Positions 6,257 to 11,583 of a stretch of 11,583 bases of DNA are shown one piece after another. Position 1 is the first letter of the stretch. Each line of letters begins with the position of its first letter. The position numbers were made by a program, and so were the translations under genes. The notes beneath the pieces are model-generated. The model was given only the letters and a program-made list of their open reading frames with translations. It had not been told where the DNA came from and ran no database searches. Source of the stretch: URNF01 sp045594105 (GTDB lineage Bacteria; Bacillota; Clostridia; Oscillospirales; Acutalibacteraceae); contig JAZNXY010000139.1 of the NCBI GenBank assembly GCA_045594105.1, positions 1 to 11,583 of the forward strand, given 5' to 3'.

Positions 6257-7201
6257 ATGTTCGAGACTTTTAAGGCGACCTTAGCACCGATGTTGGTGCT
6301 GTTTTCGTGTATGGTTATCGGCTTTGTGCTGAAGAAGAAGGCGCTGACACCTGATAATACCGCCGCCGTTTTATCCAAACTTGAAAACAATGTATTGGTA
6401 CCGGCATTGATTATCAATACCTTTATGAAATACTGCACCGTTGCATCTATCAAAGAGCAGTACAAATTGATTTTGTATTGTTTGTTGGCATTGGCCATCG
6501 CCATTGCTATTGCACTTTTTCTTTCGCAGTTTTTTTCTAAAAACGATGCGTATCAACGAAACATTTACACCTATGCGTTGACCTTCGGTAATTTCAGTTT
6601 TATGGGCAATGCTGTTGTTCTCGCAATTTTTGGCGATGCGATGCTGTATAAGTATATGTTGTTCCTGCTGCCTTTGAATCTTGCGGTGTATACCTGGGGT
6701 ATGATGATTTTAATACCTCGTGTGGATATGCGAGGAAATCCTCTGAAAAACTTGCTGAATCCGATTTTCTTCTCTATTCTTATCGGTGCTTTTCTCGGCT
6801 TGACGGGGTTTGGCAAATATATTCCTTCATTTATCACCAGCACAATCTCGAATTGTGCGGCTTGTATGGGTACATTGGCGATGGTACTGACAGGTTTTGT
6901 TGTCGGTGGATACAAAATATCCTCTTTGTTGAAGAACAAAAGGGTGTATGTGGCAACGGCACTGCGCTTGATTGTTTTGCCGACACTTTTTATAGGAATC
7001 GCCAAGCTGTGCGGTGCGGACGAGACCACACTCGTGTGTATGCTGTTCGCTTTTGCAACACCGCTCGGTCTTAATACAGTGGTGTTTCCTGCTGCGTATG
7101 GCGGTGATACGAAAACGGGTGCTGCCATGGCGATGATCTCCCACTCGTTATGCGTCATCACCATACCGCTGATGTATGCACTGTTAACGCTGATACTGTA
7201 A
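6257..7201 (+). CDS. AEC-family (auxin efflux carrier-like) permease
   Basis: This 314-residue protein has about ten membrane helices. It has the two-fold layout of the AEC family in the bile/arsenite/riboflavin transporter superfamily. Helix 2 contains NNVLVPALIINTF (44-56) with the conserved crossover Pro49. The C-terminal half ends with PLGLNTVVFPAAYGGD (269-284) before the final helices, the family's typical Asn-containing helix and Gly-Asp loop. Bacterial members export or exchange organic acids such as malate, malonate or lactate; the substrate is unassigned, and the plant name does not imply auxin. The ATG at 6257 was chosen for AAGGA 7 bases upstream; the longer frame from 6215 overlaps the candidate promoter. 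It is flanked by its own promoter and terminator and so is probably monocistronic. Confidence 0.92.
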   Translation: MFETFKATLAPMLVLFSCMVIGFVLKKKALTPDNTAAVLSKLENNVLVPALIINTFMKYCTVASIKEQYKLILYCLLALAIAIAIALFLSQFFSKNDAYQRNIYTYALTFGNFSFMGNAVVLAIFGDAMLYKYMLFLLPLNLAVYTWGMMILIPRVDMRGNPLKNLLNPIFFSILIGAFLGLTGFGKYIPSFITSTISNCAACMGTLAMVLTGFVVGGYKISSLLKNKRVYVATALRLIVLPTLFIGIAKLCGADETTLVCMLFAFATPLGLNTVVFPAAYGGDTKTGAAMAMISHSLCVITIPLMYALLTLIL

Positions 7202-7257
7202 GAAAGACGGCGCTTTGTACGAATGTTTATCGTGTATTTCCTGGGAAATACAACATT

Positions 7258-7290
7258 AACCCCCACAGCAGTATGCTGTGGGGGTTTTCT
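7258..7290 (+). terminator. Intrinsic terminator of the AEC permease gene
   Basis: A 13-bp perfect stem (7258-7270 with 7274-7286), GC-rich in its middle (CCCCCACAGCA), closes a 3-base loop and is followed by TTTTCT. It lies 56 bases after the permease stop. Confidence 0.9.
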
Positions 7291-7300
7291 GTGCAAGGTA

Positions 7301-7329
7301 TTGAAAAATACAAAATATTGTGTTATACT
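7301..7329 (+). promoter_or_regulatory. Promoter of the nnr operon
   Basis: TTGAAA (7301-7306) and TATACT (7324-7329) are 17 bases apart, and TGT precedes the -10 box, forming an extended -10 element. The start near 7336 gives a leader of about 25 bases to the ATG at 7361. Confidence 0.82.
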
Positions 7330-7360
7330 AATTAGGAATATAATGCAAAGGATGAAATAT

Positions 7361-7879
7361 ATGGATACTTTTGTAGAACAGATTGTTAAAAAGAAGAAAA
7401 CGGTGATGGATTGGCTGATTATTATCGCAATTATTCTGGCTGCGTTTTTGCTGTCCAGCGTTATTTATTTGTACGTCAGATTCTTGGTGCCGATGATTGT
7501 TTTGGTTGTGTGGGGTGCCTGGTGGCTTTGTACCAACCGTAATATTGAATTTGAATATAGCATCACAAACGGCGAGATGGATGTAGATATGATTATTGCA
7601 CAGCGCCGCCGTAAACGTCTGTGCTCCATTAAATGTGCGAAGGTAGAGGCATACGGCCCTGTAGAAACCGCCAATCTCGGTGATCGCAAGTTTGACCATA
7701 CTGTGATGGCGGCACCTTCCGTTAACGAAGCCGGTAACTATTATTTTGTATATCGCAGTAAAAAATACGGTAGTACGTTGGTGCTGTTTCAACCTGAAGA
7801 GCGGGTGCAAAAGGCGTTTTATGCCGCATTACCGCGATTGATGCAGATTGAACTGGATAAGAAACTGAAAGATATGTAA
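7361..7879 (+). CDS. Two-helix membrane protein, DUF6106-like
   Basis: This 172-residue protein has a basic N-terminus (KKKK, 10-13), two membrane helices (about 18-39 and 41-57) and a cytoplasmic domain. The domain opens with NIEFEYSITNGEMDVD (61-76) followed by a basic IIAQRRRKRL stretch, a layout like small membrane proteins with a PH-like domain. I associate this pattern with the DUF6106 family of Clostridia, from memory and without certainty; no function is known. ATG 7361 was chosen because AAAGGATG lies 8 bases upstream; ATGs at 7343 and 7352 are too close to the transcription start or lack a spaced RBS, and the longest frame from 7223 would read through the preceding terminator. It is first in the operon, 12 bases before nnr. 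Confidence 0.8.
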   Translation: MDTFVEQIVKKKKTVMDWLIIIAIILAAFLLSSVIYLYVRFLVPMIVLVVWGAWWLCTNRNIEFEYSITNGEMDVDMIIAQRRRKRLCSIKCAKVEAYGPVETANLGDRKFDHTVMAAPSVNEAGNYYFVYRSKKYGSTLVLFQPEERVQKAFYAALPRLMQIELDKKLKDM

Positions 7880-7891
7880 AGGGGCGTTATT

Positions 7892-9409
7892 ATGCTGACA
7901 GCGACTGCCGCACAGGTACGTGAAATTGAAAAACGGGCAATAGCGGACGGCTTGTCGGCGGGGCGTCTTATGGAAAATGCCGGTGCGGCGGCCGCACGGT
8001 ATATCCGCACGGCTATGCAAAAGCCGCTTGACACCGTTATTCTCTGCGGAGCGGGTAATAACGGCGGTGTCGGCTTTGTGATTGCACGGAAGCTGTTTGA
8101 AAACGGTTACAAAGTAACCGTTGTTCTGGCCAACGGTATTCCGAAAACCGCTGCTGCACAGGAAGCGTACTCCAAAATGCCAACCGAGATCTCCCGTATC
8201 GATCTGATGGCGGAACCGTATCGTGCCGCCGCGGTGGTAGCGGCATCACAGGTGGTGGTGGATGCGGTGTATGGTATCGGCTTCTATGGCAATTTACCGC
8301 TTGCTGTAGCGCAATTGTTTGCGGTAATTACGCCGCAGCAAATAACCTTTGCTATAGATATCCCGAGCGGCCTTTCTTGCGATAGCGGAGAAGCGGATGC
8401 GGACACTTTTCGGGCGGATTATACATTGACCTTTATTGCAGCGAAGCCCGCACTGCTTATGTCGAAAAACAGGGTTTTTTGCGGCGAGGTAGGGGTGCTG
8501 TCTATCGGTATCGAAGAGACGGAAATTGCGGCTGTACTGGATACCGATGTTTTGAAGGAAGAAAATATAAAACCGCTGTTTTTGCCGAGAAAAGCGGATT
8601 CTCATAAAGGTACCTACGGGCATTTGCTGACGGTTTGCGGCAGTTTCGGTATGGCGGGTGCGGCTATTCTTTCCGCACGAGCTGCATTGCGTAGCGGCGT
8701 TGGATTGGTAACGGTGGCGTTGCCTCGCTCTATCTATCCGATTGTGGCAGCGGCGGTGCCGGAAGCCGTATTTTTACCGCTGGATGAAACTGAAGATGGT
8801 GTGTTGGCACGCAGCGCTCTGCGTCCCTTGCTGTCAGCAATGCAGAAAAAGGATGCGTTGCTGATTGGTTGCGGTTTGGGTAAAGGTGAATCGGTGGAAA
8901 TGCTGGTTTGCGAACTGCTCGCTAATACAAAATGTCCTGTTGTATTGGATGCGGACGGTCTAAATGCTGTGGCAAAACATATAGATGTGTTGAAAACAGT
9001 TGACGTGCCGATTGTCCTGACACCGCACCCGGGTGAAATGGCACGCTTGTGTGCTGCCGATGTACCTGCAACCGAAGCGGATCGCATCGCATTGGCTATG
9101 TCTTTTGCCGCATATCACCGTGTTGTTTTGGCATTGAAAGGCCATCGCACGGTGGTGACGGACGGTGTTGCCTGCAAGATCAATACTACAGGCAATCCCG
9201 GTATGGCAACAGGTGGTAGCGGCGATGTGCTGGCAGGTATGACCGCTGCACTGATAGCACAGGGAATGCAGCCGATAGATGCTGCTAACAGCGGCGTGTT
9301 TTTACATGGTAAAGCAGGGGATGCAGCGGCAAAGCGATTGTCGCAGCATTCTATGTTGCCATCGGATATGCTCGATGAGCTTGGCGGACTGTTTTTAGAA
9401 CTGGAGTAA
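7892..9409 (+). CDS. nnr: Bifunctional NAD(P)H-hydrate epimerase / ADP-dependent NAD(P)H-hydrate dehydratase
   Basis: This 505-residue protein repairs hydrated NAD(P)H in the cytoplasm. The N-terminal YjeF_N domain (1-210) interconverts R- and S-NAD(P)HX; Asp124 in VDAVYGIGF and Asp156/Ser159 in DIPSG fit the known potassium and substrate sites. The usual NNGGD motif reads NNGGV here (56-60), so one substrate-binding Asp is missing. The C-terminal ribokinase-like domain (about 225-505) dehydrates S-NAD(P)HX using ADP: KGTYGHLLTVCGSFGMAGAA, LIGCGLG, LDADGLNA, LTPHPGEM, and NPGMATGGSGDVLAG with catalytic Asp445. Length and domain order match the full fused enzyme. AAAGGGG overlaps the stop of the previous gene, 7 bases before the ATG. 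A lipoprotein gene follows after 11 bases. Confidence 0.96.
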   Translation: MLTATAAQVREIEKRAIADGLSAGRLMENAGAAAARYIRTAMQKPLDTVILCGAGNNGGVGFVIARKLFENGYKVTVVLANGIPKTAAAQEAYSKMPTEISRIDLMAEPYRAAAVVAASQVVVDAVYGIGFYGNLPLAVAQLFAVITPQQITFAIDIPSGLSCDSGEADADTFRADYTLTFIAAKPALLMSKNRVFCGEVGVLSIGIEETEIAAVLDTDVLKEENIKPLFLPRKADSHKGTYGHLLTVCGSFGMAGAAILSARAALRSGVGLVTVALPRSIYPIVAAAVPEAVFLPLDETEDGVLARSALRPLLSAMQKKDALLIGCGLGKGESVEMLVCELLANTKCPVVLDADGLNAVAKHIDVLKTVDVPIVLTPHPGEMARLCAADVPATEADRIALAMSFAAYHRVVLALKGHRTVVTDGVACKINTTGNPGMATGGSGDVLAGMTAALIAQGMQPIDAANSGVFLHGKAGDAAAKRLSQHSMLPSDMLDELGGLFLELE

Positions 9410-9420
9410 GAGGTTTTTAT

Positions 9421-9921
9421 ATGAAACGGTCTTTGGTAATCGTTATATGTACGTTGCTTCTTTTTTTGTCATCCTGTGATTCGCCGATAAAGAAAAAGCC
9501 GGTCACCGAACAGTTTTCGTGCCACTTTTCCGCTGTATATGAACAATTACAGCTTGGCGGCACCGTGCAACGGGAAGAAAGCGGCACTTTAACGGTATCT
9601 CTTGTTCAACCGCCTGCATTATCGGGTTTGATATGCCAACTGAATGGTGACGATATGACTTTGAAGTTGGGTGATTTGGAATATAAAACAGAGGTAATTC
9701 CCGTAGCGGCGGTACCACGGCTATTACGAGAGGTATTGGATGCCTTGCGGTATGCCACGGCGGAAAAAAACGAAGCGGATATAACCACATATGCAGGTGT
9801 GGTCGGTACATACGCATTTACAGCTTTGGTATCAGCAAAAGACGGATGTATACAGTCGGTTTCTGTGCCTGATGCCAAGTTGGAAATACAGTTTACAGAA
9901 GTAATCAAAGCAGAAAATTAA
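9421..9921 (+). CDS. Small surface lipoprotein of unknown function
   Basis: This 166-residue protein has a lipoprotein signal peptide: basic Lys-Arg, a hydrophobic core and the lipobox L-S-S-C with Cys19 as the lipid-modified residue. The mature part looks beta-rich, with GTLTVSLVQPPALSGLICQLNGDDMTLKLGDLEY (two blocks here, about 55-88) resembling the antiparallel strands of LolA/LppX-type lipoprotein folds. That similarity is only at the level of pattern. Small clostridial lipoproteins of this style are common but uncharacterised. AAGAGG lies 7 bases upstream of the ATG. It sits between nnr and an MFS transporter with gaps of 11 and 19 bases, so it is co-transcribed with them; a functional link is not evident. 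Confidence 0.85.
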   Translation: MKRSLVIVICTLLLFLSSCDSPIKKKPVTEQFSCHFSAVYEQLQLGGTVQREESGTLTVSLVQPPALSGLICQLNGDDMTLKLGDLEYKTEVIPVAAVPRLLREVLDALRYATAEKNEADITTYAGVVGTYAFTALVSAKDGCIQSVSVPDAKLEIQFTEVIKAEN

Positions 9922-9924
9922 AAT

Positions 9925-9934
9925 AAAAGGGGTG
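9925..9934 (+). promoter_or_regulatory. Shine-Dalgarno site deciding the MFS TTG start
   Basis: AAAAGGGGTG lies 6 bases before TTG 9941. The alternative in-frame GTG at 9932 lies inside this site and so cannot use it. Confidence 0.72.
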
Positions 9935-9940
9935 TCTACC

Positions 9941-11218
9941 TTGCGTCTCAATTACAAACGCACATTTTTTGTCGGTCTGGCTTTTATGTCTATTCAGGCA
10001 TTTTGGCAGCTGTACAATTATGTAATACCGCTGATTTTGGAACATACCTTCCGCTTGTCAGAGGATATTATCGGCTATGTTATGGCGGCAGATAATGTGT
10101 TGGCATTGTTCTTATTGCCGCTGTTTGGTGCTTTGTCTGATAAAACACATACACGTCTTGGTCGTCGTACGCCATATATTTTGGTTGGTACGGTGTTGGC
10201 GGCGGTGCTGATGGCACTTGTGCCGATTGCGGATTGGAATAAAAACTTTCCGATGTTTGTGATTGCGCTTGGTGTTTTGTTGCTTGTCATGTCTACATAC
10301 CGTTCACCTGCCGTAGCACTGATGCCCGACGTAACACCGAAGCCCTTGCGTTCCAAGGCAAATGCGATTATTAACCTGATGGGTGCTATCGGCGGTATCT
10401 TTGCATTGGGTGTCATCACCTTCTTGCTTCCGAAAATTGACATTACAACGGGGGAGAAACCGAGCAGCTATTTGCTGGTGTTTGCGATTATCGCAGTGTT
10501 TATGTTGGTAGCAGCTGTTGTGCTGCCGTTTACCGTTAAGGAAAACAAACTGGTGGCAGCAATGCCGCCTGAGCCGGAAGAAGAGAAGGGCGAGGTTGGG
10601 AAGATGTCCCGACCTGTGAGAAGAAGTCTTATCTTTATGCTGTTGTCGGTAGCACTATGGTATATGGCATATAATGCCGTAGATAGTGCATATTCCCGTT
10701 ACGTATTGGATGTATGGGGCGTGAACGAAAGTCTTGGCTCAACCATGATGATCGTGGCAATGGCGGTGGCAACTATCAGCTATGTGCCTATCGGCATTAT
10801 CTCTTCGTCTATTGGCCGTAAAAAGGTCATTTTAGGCGGCGTTATTATGATGGGCGTTGCGTTCGCCGCAGGTATGCTGTTTACCTCCTATTCACCGCTC
10901 GCATACGTTGTAATGGGTGTTATCGGCATCGGCTGGGCTGCCATTAACGTCAACTCCTATCCTATGGTAGTGGAAATGAGCCGTGGCAGTGATGTTGGTA
11001 AATACACCGGCTATTATTACACCTTCTCTATGGCGGCACAGGTGGCAACGCCGATTTTATCCGGCTATTTGTTCAAGCATTTCAGCTATAGCGTGCTGTT
11101 CCCGTATGCTGTGGTGTTTACCGCTTTGGCATTTCTCACCATGCTGATGGTAAAACACGGTGATGTGAAGGCCGAAAAGAAGGCATCCTTACTGGAAAAC
11201 TTTGATGTAGATGACTAA
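9941..11218 (+). CDS. MFS transporter, SLC45/sucrose-symporter type
   Basis: This 425-residue protein has 12 predicted membrane helices. After helix 2 comes GALSDKTHTRLGRRTPYI (63-80), the major-facilitator motif A in the form typical of glycoside/sucrose symporters. The loop after helix 4, MPDVTPKPLRSKANAI, is the pattern shared by plant SUT and animal SLC45 proteins. The second half repeats a weaker motif A, IISSSIGRKKVI. A proton-coupled sugar or oligosaccharide symporter in the cell membrane is the best guess; the substrate cannot be read. I use TTG 9941, because the ribosome binding site lies 6 bases upstream. It is the last gene of the nnr operon and ends at a terminator 4 bases downstream. 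No glycosidase or sugar regulator is nearby to suggest a substrate. Confidence 0.9.
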   Translation: MRLNYKRTFFVGLAFMSIQAFWQLYNYVIPLILEHTFRLSEDIIGYVMAADNVLALFLLPLFGALSDKTHTRLGRRTPYILVGTVLAAVLMALVPIADWNKNFPMFVIALGVLLLVMSTYRSPAVALMPDVTPKPLRSKANAIINLMGAIGGIFALGVITFLLPKIDITTGEKPSSYLLVFAIIAVFMLVAAVVLPFTVKENKLVAAMPPEPEEEKGEVGKMSRPVRRSLIFMLLSVALWYMAYNAVDSAYSRYVLDVWGVNESLGSTMMIVAMAVATISYVPIGIISSSIGRKKVILGGVIMMGVAFAAGMLFTSYSPLAYVVMGVIGIGWAAINVNSYPMVVEMSRGSDVGKYTGYYYTFSMAAQVATPILSGYLFKHFSYSVLFPYAVVFTALAFLTMLMVKHGDVKAEKKASLLENFDVDD

Positions 11219-11222
11219 TGGA

Positions 11223-11250
11223 AAAACCGCACCTTTTTGGTGCGGTTTTC
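11223..11250 (+). terminator. Intrinsic terminator of the nnr operon
   Basis: An 11-bp stem (11223-11233 with 11239-11249) closes a TTTTT loop; the 3' arm ends in TTTT and is followed by a C. It starts 4 bases after the MFS stop. Confidence 0.88.
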
Positions 11251-11253
11251 CGC

Positions 11254-11282
11254 TTGACAAACATATAAAGTAGGCGTATACT
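11254..11282 (+). promoter_or_regulatory. Near-consensus promoter of the dinB-type gene
   Basis: TTGACA (11254-11259) and TATACT (11277-11282) are exactly 17 bases apart. The transcription start should fall near 11289, inside the LexA box, so repression by promoter occlusion is expected. Confidence 0.88.
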
Positions 11283-11288
11283 AAGCAA

Positions 11289-11300
11289 GAACAAATGTTC
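11289..11300. promoter_or_regulatory. LexA (SOS) operator
   Basis: GAACAAATGTTC is a perfect GAAC-N4-GTTC palindrome and fits the Firmicutes LexA/DinR box CGAACRNRYGTTYG, with only the outer 5' C replaced by A; the 3' G is present at 11301. It lies 6 bases after the -10 box and before a Y-family polymerase gene, a classic SOS target. Confidence 0.88.
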
Positions 11301-11325
11301 GAAAATATAAAAGGAGGGTTTCGTT

Positions 11326-11583
11326 TTGGACAGAACAATATTGCATTGTGACTGTAATTGCTTTTTTGCGTCTGTAGAAATGGTGCGGGACCCTTCCTTG
11401 CGGAATGTACCTATGGCAGTGTGCGGTGACCCTGATAATCGACATGGTATTATCCTCGCAAAAAACGATTTGGCGAAGGCGGCAGGGATAGTGACTGCGG
11501 AAACGATATGGAAAGCACAGAAGAAATGCCCCGAACTGCGTCTTGTGCTGCCGCATCACGATATGTATGCCGAATATTCGCAT
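11326..11583 (+). CDS. dinB: Y-family DNA polymerase, DinB/Pol IV type (partial, 3' end outside window)
   Basis: The first 86 residues are present. ILHCDCNCFFASVE (5-18) is the catalytic first motif of Y-family polymerases, with Asp9 as the metal ligand; the usual second Asp is Asn11, a variant common in clostridial members. It continues with VPMAVCGDPDNRHGIILAKN and AKAAGIVTAETIWKAQKKCP, the nucleotide-binding palm/fingers region. Such enzymes carry out error-prone synthesis across DNA damage. The start is TTG 11326, with AAGGAGGG 7 bases upstream. The LexA operator over the promoter shows SOS control. A UmuC-like member of the same family cannot be excluded from the N-terminus alone. Confidence 0.9.
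   Translation, partial: MDRTILHCDCNCFFASVEMVRDPSLRNVPMAVCGDPDNRHGIILAKNDLAKAAGIVTAETIWKAQKKCPELRLVLPHHDMYAEYSH

Noticed and set aside
6571..7296. 241-codon minus-strand frame inside the AEC permease gene
   Set aside because: It is antisense to a clear permease and begins within that gene's terminator hairpin.
7223..7360. N-terminal extension of the DUF6106-like protein
   Set aside because: It would read through a strong terminator and the -35/-10 promoter elements; the ATG at 7361 has a well-spaced RBS.

Overview
The window looks like chromosomal DNA from a Gram-positive anaerobe of the Clostridia, probably a gut-type Oscillospiraceae/Ruminococcaceae relative. This is inferred from protein style (clostridial TraX, SNF, TerB-like and lipoprotein genes), strong GGAGG-type ribosome binding sites, frequent TTG/GTG starts, near-consensus sigma-A promoters with 17-base spacers, a Firmicutes-type LexA box, and moderate GC by eye. 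I see no rRNA, tRNA, CRISPR array, insertion sequence or phage gene. It reads as an ordinary housekeeping region, with no obvious new defence or mobile system.

Layout. At the left edge a minus-strand gene begins (only its first codons are present) behind a strong RBS, with a 14-bp inverted repeat across its start codon. Next is a minus-strand traX-like membrane gene with a perfect consensus promoter and its own terminator. Divergent from it, a plus-strand run from 1040 to 4814 encodes an alpha/beta-hydrolase esterase, a TerB-like protein, a small conserved protein of unknown role, a lipoprotein DNA-entry-type nuclease with a C-terminal Cys/His zinc module, and an SNF/NSS-family sodium symporter. 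It ends at a terminator shared with a convergent minus-strand PlsC-type acyltransferase that carries an unusual zinc-ribbon C-terminal region.

From the divergent promoters near 6150-6230 the plus strand continues with an AEC-family permease and terminator. A four-gene operon (7361-11218) follows: a two-TM membrane protein (DUF6106-like), the bifunctional NAD(P)HX repair enzyme Nnr, a small lipoprotein and an MFS transporter of the SLC45/sucrose-symporter type. After another terminator, a consensus promoter with a LexA operator at the start point drives a Y-family DNA polymerase gene (dinB type) that runs off the right edge.

The points most worth a second look are the NNGGD-to-NNGGV change in the Nnr epimerase domain, the acyltransferase fused to a zinc ribbon, the start-codon inverted repeat at the left edge, the TerB-like/unknown/nuclease gene cluster, and the SOS box on dinB. 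Several starts (traX, acyltransferase, AEC, DUF6106-like, MFS) differ from the longest open frame; in several the longer start falls on a promoter element or terminator.
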